A stretch of DNA of 64,000 nt. Source: Alicyclobacillus_A sp963788285. GTDB lineage: Bacteria; Bacillota; Bacilli; Alicyclobacillales; Alicyclobacillaceae. The notes beneath the pieces were generated by a model. It made no database searches and had not been told where the DNA came from. It saw only the letters and a program-made list of their open reading frames with translations. Positions 52,318 through 60,454 of this stretch are shown here, piece by piece. A program made the position numbers and the translations under genes. Location: assembly GCA_963788285.1 (NCBI GenBank), contig CAWBGB010000009.1:1-64000 (forward strand). Direction: 5' to 3'. Every line of letters begins with the position of its first letter. The first letter of the stretch is position 1.

Positions 52318-52380
52318 GGTTCAGCACGACTAGATGTTGTGTTGCCCTAATGCCGGAAACACTATATATTGTGCTGAACC
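52318..52380. repeat. Second inverted repeat in the perR-aceA gap
   Basis: GGTTCAGCAC (52318-52327) and GTGCTGAACC (52371-52380) pair perfectly over 10 bp with a 43-base loop. Together with 52246-52291 it makes the gap unusually palindromic. No transposase trace is visible. Confidence 0.5.
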
Positions 52381-52538
52381 CATTGTTCGTCGCTATTTTT
52401 CCAATCGTTGGTGTGTCAAGTTTCTCTTTTGAAAAAATTCATTTGATTCAATTCGGTCTTTATTCAATCCCGAATTACTTTCATGTCTCCTAGAGCCAAT
52501 CGAGGGCTTTCCGCCCCTGCACATCCAACTTTCGTACC

Positions 52539-53816
52539 TCAAACAAACTGTTCTTCTTCGGTCGATCCGGTCAGGGCGGTTGTCGAAGCGGAACCAGCGG
52601 CAATCACCTGTGCCACTTCGTCGAAGTAGCCCGTACCGACTTCCCGCTGATGGCGGGTTGCGGTGTAGCCGTACTGTTCGCTCGCGAACTCCGCCTGCTG
52701 CAAGTCGGAGTACGCTGCCATACCACGTCGGTTGTAGTCCCACGCCAATTGGAACATGCTGTGGTTCAGCGTGTGGAATCCAGCCAGCGTGACGAACTGG
52801 AACTTATAGCCCATATGTCCGAGCATCGTCTGGAACTCCGCAATCGTCTTTTCATCCAGTTTCTTTCGCCAGTTGAACGACGGAGAGCAGTTGTACGCCA
52901 GCAACTTGCCCGGGAATTCCGAGTGAATCGCCTCTGCGAACTTGCGCGCTTCTTCGATGTTCGGCTCGGAGGTCTCACACCAGACCAAGTCGCAGTACGG
53001 CGCGTACGCCAGTCCCCGTGCGATAGCCGCATCGATACCGCCCCTCATTCGGAAGAATCCTTCCGGCGTGCGTTCTCCCGTTAGGAATTTCTGATCCCGC
53101 TCGTCAATGTCACTCGTAATCAGGAACGCACCGTTTGCATCCGTACGGGCCACCAGGATGGTTGGTACACCGAGGACGTCCGCTGCCAGGCGAGCCGCCG
53201 TGAGGTTGCGAATGGCGTGGGACGTCGGGATCAACACTTTGCCGCCCATGTGTCCGCACTTTTTCTCGGAGGCAAGCTGGTCTTCAAAGTGGACACCAGC
53301 GGCCCCGGCTTCAATCATCTGCTTCATCAGCTCGAAGACATTCAACGGACCGCCAAACCCGGCTTCGGCGTCTGCCACAATCGGAGCCAACCAGTGTACG
53401 TTCCCTGTTCCTTCCACGTGCTGAATCTGATCCGCACGGAGCAGCGCCTGGTTAATGCGTTTCACGACGTTGGGCACGCTGTTCGCAGGGTACAAGCTTT
53501 GGTCCGGGTACATGTGACCCGATAAGTTGGCGTCCGCAGCCACTTGCCAACCACTGAGATAAATGGCTTTCAAGCCCGCTTTCACCTGCTGAACCGCCTG
53601 GTTCCCCGTTAGTGCGCCGAGTGCGCGCACAAAGTCCTCCGTGTGCAGCAGATTCCACAAGCGTTCGGCCCCCAGCTTCGCCAAGGTATATTCAATGTGG
53701 ACCGATCCGCGCAGTCGAAGCACATCTTCTGCGCTATACGGCCGCTCGACTCCCTTCCACCGGCTGTCCGTCTCCCAGTACTTCTTCAGCGCTTCCGCAG
53801 TTTCAAAATGGCTCAT
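52539..53816 (-). CDS. aceA: Isocitrate lyase
   Basis: A 425-residue glyoxylate-shunt enzyme cleaving isocitrate to glyoxylate and succinate. The catalytic loop is complete: LASEKKCGHMGGKVLIPTSHAI with the active Cys; VADAEAGFGGPLNVFELMKQMIEAGAAGVHFEDQ contains the Mg-binding Asp and Glu; LAYNCSPSFNW is the conserved substrate-binding segment. ATG 53816 is chosen because GGAGG lies 9 bases upstream; an ATG two codons earlier is very close to that site. It follows aceB by 21 bases, so the two form an operon for growth on acetate or fatty acids. Confidence 0.96.
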   Translation of the reverse strand: MSHFETAEALKKYWETDSRWKGVERPYSAEDVLRLRGSVHIEYTLAKLGAERLWNLLHTEDFVRALGALTGNQAVQQVKAGLKAIYLSGWQVAADANLSGHMYPDQSLYPANSVPNVVKRINQALLRADQIQHVEGTGNVHWLAPIVADAEAGFGGPLNVFELMKQMIEAGAAGVHFEDQLASEKKCGHMGGKVLIPTSHAIRNLTAARLAADVLGVPTILVARTDANGAFLITSDIDERDQKFLTGERTPEGFFRMRGGIDAAIARGLAYAPYCDLVWCETSEPNIEEARKFAEAIHSEFPGKLLAYNCSPSFNWRKKLDEKTIAEFQTMLGHMGYKFQFVTLAGFHTLNHSMFQLAWDYNRRGMAAYSDLQQAEFASEQYGYTATRHQREVGTGYFDEVAQVIAAGSASTTALTGSTEEEQFV

Positions 53817-53837
53817 CTCCATCTTCCTCCTCTATGA

Positions 53838-55454
53838 TTAGTCCAAATAGGTGTATCCGGGCAGCGTGAGAAACTCGACGAATTCGTCGTTTGCAGTCAG
53901 GCTCAAGAACAGTTCGCTGGCTTGCCGATACCGTCCGCCTGTGAAATGCTCCTGCCCAACTTGCTCGCGAATCTTGGCCAGTTCATCGGCCAGCAGTTCC
54001 TTCACGAGGGCGAAGGTCACCTTGCGGCCGTCGTTCAGTATGCCGTGCGGATGGCGGATCCACTGCCACACTTGTGTGCGGGAGATTTCCGCCGTTGCGG
54101 CGTCCTCCATGAGATTGAAAATCGGTACCGCTCCCACGCCGCGCAGCCAGGCCTCAATGTACTGAACCGCGACGCTGATGTTGTTTCGTAAGCCATGCTC
54201 GCTGATGCCCCCTTCCGGCACCTCAAGCAGGTCCGCCGCCGTGACGTGAACGTCTTCGCGCTTGCGGTGGATTTGGTTTGGCGTCGGCATATGCTCATTG
54301 AACGCCTCCATCGCTACAGGGACCAACGCAGGGTGCGCGACCCACGTGCCGTCGTGTCCATCCGAGGCTTCCCGGACTTTGTCCATGCGTACCTTTTTCA
54401 ACGCTTCCTCGTTGGCGATGGGATCGTTCTTGACCGGAATTTGAGCAGCCATGCCGCCAATGGCGTGCGCGTTTCGCTTGTGGCATGTCTGGATGGCGAG
54501 CAGTGAGTACGCCCGCATGCAAGGCGACGTCATCGTCACAAGCGCCCGGTCCGGTAACAGGAACTGCTTGTGGTTCCGAAACTTCTTGATGTAGCTGAAA
54601 ATGTAGTCCCATCGTCCGCAGTTCAGACCCGCGGCGTGATCTCGCAATTCGTAGAGGATTTCGTCCATTTCAAACGCCGCGAGGATGGTCTCAATCAGCA
54701 CGGTGGCTTTGATGGTGCCGTGTGGGATGTCCAATCTCCGTTCGGTATACGTGAACACATCATTCCAAAGGCGCGCTTCCAGGTGACTCTCCATTTTCGG
54801 CAGGTAAAAGTACGGCCCGGTTCCGTTCTCAAGTAGTTGCTTGGTGTTGTGGAAGACGTAGAGCGCAAAGTCAAACAGTCCGCCAGACACCGGCGCTCCG
54901 TCCACGAGGATGTGTTTCTCCTCGAGATGCCAACCACGGGGACGCACCACAAGTGTCGCGATGTTTTCGTGGAGCTGATACGACTTGCCTTCGGGACTCA
55001 CGTAGTCAATTGAACGACGAATGGCATCCCGGAGGTTCAGTTGCCCCTGCACGGTGTTCTCCCAAGTCGGAGAATTGGCATCTTCGAAGTCGGCCATAAA
55101 CACTTTGGCGCCGGAGTTCAAGGCGTTGATCACCATCTTCCGATCACCGGCCGGTCCCGTGATTTCCACACGCCGGTCTTGCAAGTCCTCAGGCACCGGC
55201 GCAATTTGCCAATCTCCGTTCCGAATGTGTGCTGTTTCTGGCAGAAAGTCTGGGAGTTTTCCGGCATCAATTTCTGCCTGGCGCGCTTCGCGTCGCTGTA
55301 ACAGCTCCTTGCGTCGCAGCCCAAACGTTCGCTCCAGTTCGGCTACAAACTCCAGTGCTTCCGTGGTCAGGACCTCCGCGAACTGAGGACTGGTGGGCAC
55401 CGTCACACTTACGCCTGCGGGAAGCCATCCAATCGCCGTTGACATACCATTCAT
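53838..55454 (-). CDS. aceB: Malate synthase A
   Basis: A 538-residue enzyme of the malate synthase A class that condenses glyoxylate with acetyl-CoA. Landmarks: KVFMADFEDANSPTWENTVQGQLNLRDAI, LVVRPRGWHLEEKHI with the catalytic Arg, PYFYLPKMESHLEARLWNDVF, IKATVLIETILAAFEMDEIL and LNCGRWDYIFSYIKKF with metal ligands, and the late catalytic Asp in FNLMEDAATAEISRTQVWQW. The start at 55454 has AGGTGG upstream; ATG 55445 is an alternative. It lies 25 bases after the zinc-ribbon micro-protein gene and before aceA. Confidence 0.96.
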   Translation of the reverse strand: MNGMSTAIGWLPAGVSVTVPTSPQFAEVLTTEALEFVAELERTFGLRRKELLQRREARQAEIDAGKLPDFLPETAHIRNGDWQIAPVPEDLQDRRVEITGPAGDRKMVINALNSGAKVFMADFEDANSPTWENTVQGQLNLRDAIRRSIDYVSPEGKSYQLHENIATLVVRPRGWHLEEKHILVDGAPVSGGLFDFALYVFHNTKQLLENGTGPYFYLPKMESHLEARLWNDVFTYTERRLDIPHGTIKATVLIETILAAFEMDEILYELRDHAAGLNCGRWDYIFSYIKKFRNHKQFLLPDRALVTMTSPCMRAYSLLAIQTCHKRNAHAIGGMAAQIPVKNDPIANEEALKKVRMDKVREASDGHDGTWVAHPALVPVAMEAFNEHMPTPNQIHRKREDVHVTAADLLEVPEGGISEHGLRNNISVAVQYIEAWLRGVGAVPIFNLMEDAATAEISRTQVWQWIRHPHGILNDGRKVTFALVKELLADELAKIREQVGQEHFTGGRYRQASELFLSLTANDEFVEFLTLPGYTYLD

Positions 55455-55479
55455 CCACCTCTTTCAACTTTGTAAAACA

Positions 55480-55638
55480 TTATGAGTATTGCGAGCATTC
55501 ATCTTGGATGTTGACACAGCGCTCACAGATCACGGCGTACGACGGGGCTTGTTCTTCAAACTCTCTGCCACAGTAACAACACTGTTTTCGCGGTTCATCG
55601 AGAGGCAAATCGTCATGCCATGGGGCCACCGAAGTCAT
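55480..55638 (-). CDS. Zinc-ribbon micro-protein (52 aa) upstream of aceBA
   Basis: ATG 55638 lies 9 bases after AAAGGAGG and the frame runs 52 codons to TAA at 55480-55482. The product contains QCCYCGREFEEQAPSYAVICERCVNIQDEC, two CxxC knuckles about 16 residues apart, a treble-clef or zinc-ribbon pattern, framed by an acidic N-terminus. It precedes aceB by 25 bases on the same strand, which makes it the first gene of the glyoxylate operon. No family was recognised; a small metal-dependent regulator or chaperone is possible. Confidence 0.7.
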   Translation of the reverse strand: MTSVAPWHDDLPLDEPRKQCCYCGREFEEQAPSYAVICERCVNIQDECSQYS

Positions 55639-55662
55639 GGTAGATTCCTCCTTTGTTCTTAT

Positions 55663-55713
55663 GTTGGTACTGTACTACAACATCAATATGTCTGTAAACC
55701 TGTTATGATACAG
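55663..55713 (-). promoter_or_regulatory. Palindromic region upstream of the glyoxylate operon
   Basis: Two inverted repeats lie just before the micro-protein ribosome site: an imperfect one centred on GTACTGTAC within 55663-55681 and the near-palindrome CTGTTATGATACAG (55700-55713). They are candidate operators; a TTTACA lies between them on the minus strand as a possible -35. Confidence 0.4.
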
Positions 55714-55743
55714 TTCATTTTGAAAATTTTTTGTCATCAATAA

Positions 55744-55926
55744 CAACTGTACGACCAACTCCACAAAAAAGCCGTCAAAGTCGGGGAGATTGTAGGTCAC
55801 AGCCTTGTGTTATATACAGAAACCGGAGAAATAACAGGAATTTGTGCTGGTGGACGAGACGGGAATGTGATGTGGGCTTACTGTGTAAATGGACGCAGGT
55901 TGTTTCGTAAGGCATCTGTATTATAA
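55744..55926 (+). other. Protein-like open stretch without a start codon
   Basis: After a TAA at 55741-55743 the frame is open for about 60 codons to TAA 55924-55926 and reads like protein (KVGEIVGHSLVLYTETGEITG, ICAGGRDGNVMWAY, LFRKASVL). There is no ATG, GTG or TTG in the first third and no ribosome site, so it may be a gene remnant or chance. Confidence 0.25.
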
Positions 55927-55931
55927 CAAGA

Positions 55932-55958
55932 ATGGTCAGGAACCGCGCTCCTGACCAT
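55932..55958 (-). terminator. Terminator of the thyA-dfrA unit
   Basis: ATGGTCAGGA (55932-55941) pairs with TCCTGACCAT (55949-55958) over a 7-base loop. On the minus strand TTCTTGTTAT follows. It lies directly after the dfrA stop. Confidence 0.6.
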
Positions 55959-55964
55959 CCCTCA

Positions 55965-56435
55965 TTAATGAATCCTTTGATATACCTGGAACGTGTGAGG
56001 TACGACGTCCCCTGGGCCGGGTTGGCTCTCCACGAGTTCCCACCGGCCCTCCAACTCCGGAAAGTGGGCGTCTCCGTCGTAGTCCCGGTGAATCACCGTC
56101 TGATACACCCGATCTGCGTATGGGAGGAACAGCTTGTACACCTCCGCACCGCCGATGACAAACACCTCTTGCGACTTTGCGAGTTCTAAAATCGGAAGAA
56201 TCTCGTGCACCACGTGACAACCCTCCGCCACGTAGTTGGGGTTTCGCGTCACGATGTAGTTCGGCCGACCAGGTAAAGGCTTGCCGATGGATTCATATGT
56301 CTTGCGCCCCATCACAATCGGATGTCCCATCGTCACGCGTTTGAAGTACGCCAGTTCACCAGGAATACGCCACGGAATTTTGCCTTCGGCGCCGATTGTG
56401 CGATTCTCTGCCATCGCCACAATCAAGCAGATCAT
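55965..56435 (-). CDS. dfrA: Dihydrofolate reductase
   Basis: A 156-residue NADPH-dependent enzyme that regenerates tetrahydrofolate. Landmarks: ICLIVAMAENRTIGAEGKIPWRIPGELAYFKRVTMGHPIVMGRKTYESIG, with the usual active-site acid replaced or displaced within the GELAYFK helix (Glu at the position of Asp27/Asp26), GRPNYIVTRN, and VFVIGGAEVYKLFLPYADRVYQTVI. The start ATG 56435 overlaps the thyA stop (ATGA), the classical thyA-folA coupling, because ThyA oxidises methylene-tetrahydrofolate to dihydrofolate, the substrate of this enzyme. Confidence 0.95.
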   Translation of the reverse strand: MICLIVAMAENRTIGAEGKIPWRIPGELAYFKRVTMGHPIVMGRKTYESIGKPLPGRPNYIVTRNPNYVAEGCHVVHEILPILELAKSQEVFVIGGAEVYKLFLPYADRVYQTVIHRDYDGDAHFPELEGRWELVESQPGPGDVVPHTFQVYQRIH

Positions 56436-57313
56436 ACGGACACTTCCCCTTTGATGTGCGGATGCGCTTGGTAACCGACCAGCTCGATATCTTCCAGCGT
56501 GAAGTCAAACAAACTCCGCACGCTCGGATTGAGCCTGACCTGTGGCAGCGGATACGGTTCGCGCGTCAACTGCAGCTTACACTGTTCGATGTGGTTGTTG
56601 TAAATGTGCGCATCGCCAAGTGTGTGAATGAACTCTCCGGGTTCGAGCCCTGTGACATGAGCAATCATGAGGGTCAAGAGCGCGTAACTGGCGATGTTGA
56701 ACGGGACGCCGAGAAAAATGTCTGCTGATCTTTGATACAGTTGGCAAGACAGCTTCCCGTCGGCCACGTAGAACTGGAACAAGGAATGGCACGGAGGCAG
56801 CGCCATGTCGTCCACCTCGCCAGGATTGTACGCCACAACCAACAGCCGACGCGAGTTCGGATTGGTCTTGATTTGCTCCACCACATTGGCAAGTTGATCA
56901 ATGGTTCGCCCATCTGCAGCCTGCCAACTGCGCCACTGCTTTCCGTACACCGGCCCAAGGTCCCCCCATTTGCTAGCAAAAGCAGGGTCACGCTTGATCT
57001 TCTCTGCGAACTGTTCCATGGTTTCGCCGCCGTACTCAGGGCTTTTCTTGTAGGCCTCAAACGGCCAATCGTCCCAGATGTGGTTGTTGTGCTCCACCAA
57101 GTAGCGAATGTTGGTATCACCAGCGATGAACCACAGTAATTCTGTCACAATCAAGCGAAAGGTGAGCTTTTTGGTAGTCAGAAGCGGAAAGCCATCCGCA
57201 AGGTTGAACCGCATTTGATAGCCAAACGTGGACAGGGTACCCGTACCCGTCCTGTCGTCCTTTTGCGTTCCATGTTCCAATACATGACGTACGAGATCCA
57301 GGTATTGTTTCAA
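56432..57313 (-). CDS. thyA: Thymidylate synthase
   Basis: A 293-residue enzyme making dTMP from dUMP. It has RTGTGTLSTFGYQMRFNL (phosphate-binding Arg), the insert typical of longer Gram-positive forms (WPFEAYKKSPEYGGETMEQFAEKIKRDPAFASKWGDLGPVYGKQWRSW), the nucleophile in ALPPCHSLFQFYV, and SCQLYQRSADIFLGVPFNIASYALL. The start is placed at TTG 57313 (KQYLDLVRHVLEHG) behind GAGAGGGGGG; the longer frame to 57370 has an unlike leader. dfrA follows with a four-base overlap. Confidence 0.95.
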   Translation of the reverse strand: MKQYLDLVRHVLEHGTQKDDRTGTGTLSTFGYQMRFNLADGFPLLTTKKLTFRLIVTELLWFIAGDTNIRYLVEHNNHIWDDWPFEAYKKSPEYGGETMEQFAEKIKRDPAFASKWGDLGPVYGKQWRSWQAADGRTIDQLANVVEQIKTNPNSRRLLVVAYNPGEVDDMALPPCHSLFQFYVADGKLSCQLYQRSADIFLGVPFNIASYALLTLMIAHVTGLEPGEFIHTLGDAHIYNNHIEQCKLQLTREPYPLPQVRLNPSVRSLFDFTLEDIELVGYQAHPHIKGEVSV

Positions 57314-57629
57314 CCCGTTCCCCCCTCTCCTACAAGCTAACCAGTCGCGATAAGGCGACATACACCGCAACCCGTGGCTTTACGCAAGACATCGTCAGAA
57401 CCGACCCTAAGGCCGATAACTGTTCAGTGGCTGATCCGCTTGTATCATCATATCATACAGACCTCAGGTACCGGCTGCAGGAGAGAATGGACGTGCTGTC
57501 ACGGCCGTCCGTCCCGATAAAGGGGCTGATTGAAGGCTTCCTCGGGCAGTTGAAATTCCCTCGCGCCGTCAGTATGATTTGGACAACAATCCTTGCCAGT
57601 TACGAATGATTTGAAGGGCGGTGTTTCGA
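57314..57629. other. Divergent gap between thyA and the MoaD-MoaE gene
   Basis: About 315 bases. A 60-codon open stretch at 57427-57609 has no ribosome site and no protein-like pattern and is not called. No riboswitch (for example a molybdenum-cofactor motif) was recognised. Promoters for both neighbours should lie here but could not be fixed. Confidence 0.35.
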
Positions 57630-58304
57630 TTGAGCGTCACGGTAAAACTATTTGCGGGTCTCGCGGAGCGAATCGGAAAGCGAGAAATCGTTGTCGACGG
57701 TGATCACCGGATGACGGTACTCGAACTCAAACAAGCCGTCATCCAAGTCTATCCACAATTTGCGGACGAAATCGGCCGTTGCCTTGTAGCTGTCAACCGT
57801 GAATACGCTCCAGACGACGCTCTGATTCAAAACACGGACGAAATAGCGTTCATCCCCCCTGTAGGCGGTGGAAGCTGTGACGAGCTCGATTCGTGCCGAG
57901 TTGTGGATGAACCACTTGACGTGTCTTCGGCATTTGCGCAATTGGAAAGTGTGTATTGTGGTGGGACCGTTCTGTTTGTCGGCACCGTCCGCGAGTGGAC
58001 CAAGGGAAGGCAAACCGTATCGTTGCAGTATGAGGCGTATGTAGATATGGCGATTGAGCATATGCGGCGCATAGAAGCGGATGTCAAGCAGAAATACCCG
58101 GGCACAATCACGTTGCAATGGCACCGCATTGGTACTCTGAAACCGACGGAGATTGCCGTCATTTGCGCAGCTGCTTCACCCCACCGAGATGTGGCGTTCG
58201 AGGCGGCTCGGATGCTGATTGAGCGATTGAAGAAGGAAGTGCCGATTTGGAAACGGGAGAACTACAAGGACGGAGAAACGGTTTGGCAGGCCAATGAGGC
58301 GTGA
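57630..58304 (+). CDS. MoaD-MoaE fusion, molybdopterin synthase (MoaX-like)
   Basis: A 224-residue protein joining both subunits of molybdopterin synthase. Residues 1-81 are the ubiquitin-like MoaD (VTVKLFAGLAERIG to DEIAFIPPVGGG), normally ending in the Gly-Gly that carries the thiocarboxylate. Here three glycines (79-81) are followed by Ser82 and a MoaE domain (VVDEPLDVSSAFAQLES, GGTVLFVGTVREWTKG, LQYEAYVDMAIEHMRRIEAD, WHRIGTLKPTEIAVICAAASPHRDVAFEAARMLIERLKKEVPIWKREN, with catalytic Lys residues). Cleavage after the glycines would be needed to release the MoaD C-terminus, as reported for mycobacterial MoaX. TTG 57630 is set 7-9 bases after AAGGGCGG; GTG 57621 is an alternative. No other mo genes are nearby. 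Confidence 0.9.
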   Translation: MSVTVKLFAGLAERIGKREIVVDGDHRMTVLELKQAVIQVYPQFADEIGRCLVAVNREYAPDDALIQNTDEIAFIPPVGGGSCDELDSCRVVDEPLDVSSAFAQLESVYCGGTVLFVGTVREWTKGRQTVSLQYEAYVDMAIEHMRRIEADVKQKYPGTITLQWHRIGTLKPTEIAVICAAASPHRDVAFEAARMLIERLKKEVPIWKRENYKDGETVWQANEA

Positions 58305-58433
58305 ATCCGGCATTGATTGTGCACTGACTGCAAACGAATAATTCCACCCCTGCCCTCGGATACATGTCCAATGAATCGTCGCAAGATGGTCATACATTGG
58401 GATTGATCTGAGTTCATTAGGAGGGTGGAAAAT

Positions 58434-58610
58434 TTGAAGGTGAATACCATTATCAAGCTGGGATCCATGGCTTTCAATGTCGCCGAGGACGAAAAAGTGC
58501 GCGAGCTGGTGACGATGCTTCACAAGGGGGCCAAGCGCCGGGGCCTACTGTCTCCTCCGCCGATGCCCCCGCACCCATACGCCCCCTATGGCTGGCGATG
58601 GAACCGGTAA
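58434..58610 (+). CDS. Small protein of unknown function (58 aa)
   Basis: TTG 58434 lies 8 bases after GGAGGG and the frame ends at TAA 58608-58610. The first 40 residues form a likely amphipathic helix pair (KVNTIIKLGSMAFNVAEDEKVRELVTMLHKGAKRRG); the tail is Pro- and aromatic-rich (PPPMPPHPYAPYGWRW). The mixed hydrophobic and charged pattern and the strong ribosome site favour a real gene. It is followed by a terminator about 140 bases later. Confidence 0.6.
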   Translation: MKVNTIIKLGSMAFNVAEDEKVRELVTMLHKGAKRRGLLSPPPMPPHPYAPYGWRWNR

Positions 58611-58752
58611 TCCTGTCTTGAGTGGAACAATGGGGTGTCGTTGTCTTGGTCCTCTCCCACGGGGGGTTACTCGTGCACAACGGTACTGTGTATGGAGGCG
58701 ATAACCTAGGGGTGATGGAGCCCGCCGCAAACCACCTATCCACAACATGATG

Positions 58753-58792
58753 GCTCTTACAAATCTGCTAGGTTTGTAGGAGCTGTTTATTT
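58753..58792 (+). terminator. Terminator after the 58-aa gene
   Basis: GCTCTTACAAA (58753-58763) pairs with TTTGTAGGAGC (58773-58783) with one mismatch, followed by TGTTTATTT. The remainder of the gap 58611-58942 holds nothing recognisable. Confidence 0.65.
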
Positions 58793-58942
58793 ACCACTCA
58801 TTTCAAGAATATCCAACATCGATTCACTGGTGTCACGTTTTCTGCGTTCATGGTGACAATCGCTCACCTCTTAATGACAGCTCTTACTTCCCCGACACCT
58901 GTTAGGCGAACTCAGAAGAAACTCCCTGCCAGGCCTTCACAT

Positions 58943-59692
58943 TCAAGCACCAACACAAAGAAACACGTACCACCCTACCCATTCCATGATTTCGTTTAAC
59001 GCGCCATACGTGTCTCCTGTCGTTCCGCCAAAGCGATGCACCATCCAACCGGTAAAGAGAGTCACCGTTAGGATGGAATAGAGCAGCGTCCAGAGCCACT
59101 GTTGAAACGGTAGGACCAGCCCACAGACACCTACACACAGACAGGTCGCGACAGCGACTGCCCATCTTGGAATCTTCTGTGCGAACATGGCGCCAAGACC
59201 TTCATTCCGAGCCGACGGAGCAATGACCATCGACCAAATCATACCCAAGCGTGACATCATTGGGACAACCACAAAGGGCTCCCAATGGTCGGAGGAGATA
59301 CTCGAGATGACTGACCATTTACCCAGGATGGCGAAGAGACCGACTACAACGCCCATCGCCCCCACGCGGCTGTCTTTCATAATTTCGAGCGCCGCCTCTC
59401 GCGGACGTCTACTGCCCATCGCATCGGCAGTATCCATGAGTCCATCTAAATGAAGAGCCCCCGTGGCGAGTGTGTAGATGGATAGAGAGACCACACTTGC
59501 CGCAAAGGACGGCATGTGGCGGACAAAAACGGATTGGAATACCCACAGTACTAAACCGAGCAACATTCCAATCACCGGAAACCACACCACGCTGCAACGA
59601 AAATCTCGTTCCGTGGCGGTCCGGACGGATGGCGCGGGAAGTATGGTTGCGAATTGTAGGGCGAGAATAAACCATCTGATTGGAGCAAACAC
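58943..59692 (-). CDS. cobS: Adenosylcobinamide-GDP ribazoletransferase (cobalamin synthase)
   Basis: A 249-residue integral membrane enzyme with six to seven helices that joins adenosylcobinamide-GDP and alpha-ribazole to make adenosylcobalamin(-phosphate). Landmarks: FILALQFATILPAP, VVWFPVIGMLLGLVLW, HLDGLMDTADAMGSRRPREAALEIMKDSRVGAMGVV (metal-binding DGLxDxxDA) and HRFGGTTGDTYGALNEIMEW. Start GTG 59692 behind GGGGGAAGAATC. It is the last gene of the riboswitch-controlled block; a 184-base stretch separates it from cobU. Confidence 0.94.
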   Translation of the reverse strand: MFAPIRWFILALQFATILPAPSVRTATERDFRCSVVWFPVIGMLLGLVLWVFQSVFVRHMPSFAASVVSLSIYTLATGALHLDGLMDTADAMGSRRPREAALEIMKDSRVGAMGVVVGLFAILGKWSVISSISSDHWEPFVVVPMMSRLGMIWSMVIAPSARNEGLGAMFAQKIPRWAVAVATCLCVGVCGLVLPFQQWLWTLLYSILTVTLFTGWMVHRFGGTTGDTYGALNEIMEWVGWYVFLCVGA

Positions 59693-59880
59693 GATTCTTC
59701 CCCCAGTACAACCAAGAATCCGCGAAAACGTTCGGCCTCCGACTTCCCTGATCTATGCTGAGCCGCCCATTTGCCCATGAAGTCCACTTCCCGATGAGCA
59801 CCACAGGATGCGGATAGCAAGCGGATCGCTGAGGCACGGTCGAGGACGATGCCAGGCCTTGCGCTCCCAAACTGGATCAT
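59693..59880 (-). other. Open frame overlapping cobU end and cobS start, unidentified
   Basis: A frame starting at ATG 59880 overlaps the cobU stop by four bases (ATGA) and runs into cobS in another frame, ending at 59572. Its first part (QFGSARPGIVLDRASAIRLL, EVDFMGKWAAQHRSGKSEAE) looks somewhat protein-like, but no family is recognised. It may be a remnant of a gene lost between cobU and cobS, or chance. Confidence 0.2.
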
Positions 59881-60434
59881 GGCAATTCTACCTGTATTTT
59901 TTTGAGGTCAACCGGAATTCCAGCGACCACCCAAATCACCGATTCAGCCTGTTTGGCGACAGATTGGTTAAGCAGTCCTAACCAATCCCGATACTGTCTG
60001 GATAACGGATCGCCAGGGACGATACCCTGCCCTACCTCATTACTGACGACGACGATGGGATACACAGATTGAGAGATTGCTGCTACCAACTGCTCCATCC
60101 TGGCAAAAAACTGACGCTCAGAACACTGTTCGACAAACATCCAGTTATTGAGTAAGAGAGAGAGGCAGTCAAGAAGAATCACCGTTGGTTCGCTCTGCTT
60201 CATTATCCAGTCTGCTACATCCAGCGGTTCTTCCACCGTCAGCCAATCCTTCGGTCGTTGATGACGGTGACGAAGGATTCTTTCTTCCATCTCGTTATCG
60301 CTGGGTTGTGCTGTGGCAACGTAGGTAACAGGTAGTGAATGAAGCTCTGATAAGCGCCCCGCCCACTGTTCTGCAAAGGTGCTCTTTCCACTCCGCGCTC
60401 CACCGAGAACAAACGTGTACCCCACCTTCGCCAC
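59877..60434 (-). CDS. cobU: Bifunctional adenosylcobinamide kinase / adenosylcobinamide-phosphate guanylyltransferase
   Basis: A 185-residue RecA-like enzyme that phosphorylates adenosylcobinamide and adds GMP. The P-loop is FVLGGARSGKSTFAEQWA; then VTYVATAQPSDNEMEERILRHRHQRPKDWLTVEEP (the guanylylated His is within RHRHQRP), VILLDCLSLLLNNW, and VVVSNEVGQGIVPGDPLSRQYRDWLGLLNQ. Start GTG 60434 follows GGAGGGA closely; a GTG three codons later is better spaced. It is 20 bases after btuD in the same direction. Confidence 0.95.
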   Translation of the reverse strand: MAKVGYTFVLGGARSGKSTFAEQWAGRLSELHSLPVTYVATAQPSDNEMEERILRHRHQRPKDWLTVEEPLDVADWIMKQSEPTVILLDCLSLLLNNWMFVEQCSERQFFARMEQLVAAISQSVYPIVVVSNEVGQGIVPGDPLSRQYRDWLGLLNQSVAKQAESVIWVVAGIPVDLKKIQVELP

Positions 60435-60454
60435 TCCCTCCTTTGATCACGCTA

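Noticed and set aside
57427..57609. 60-codon frame between thyA and the MoaD-MoaE gene
   Set aside because: No ribosome site, mixed composition and no recognisable pattern; judged a chance frame.
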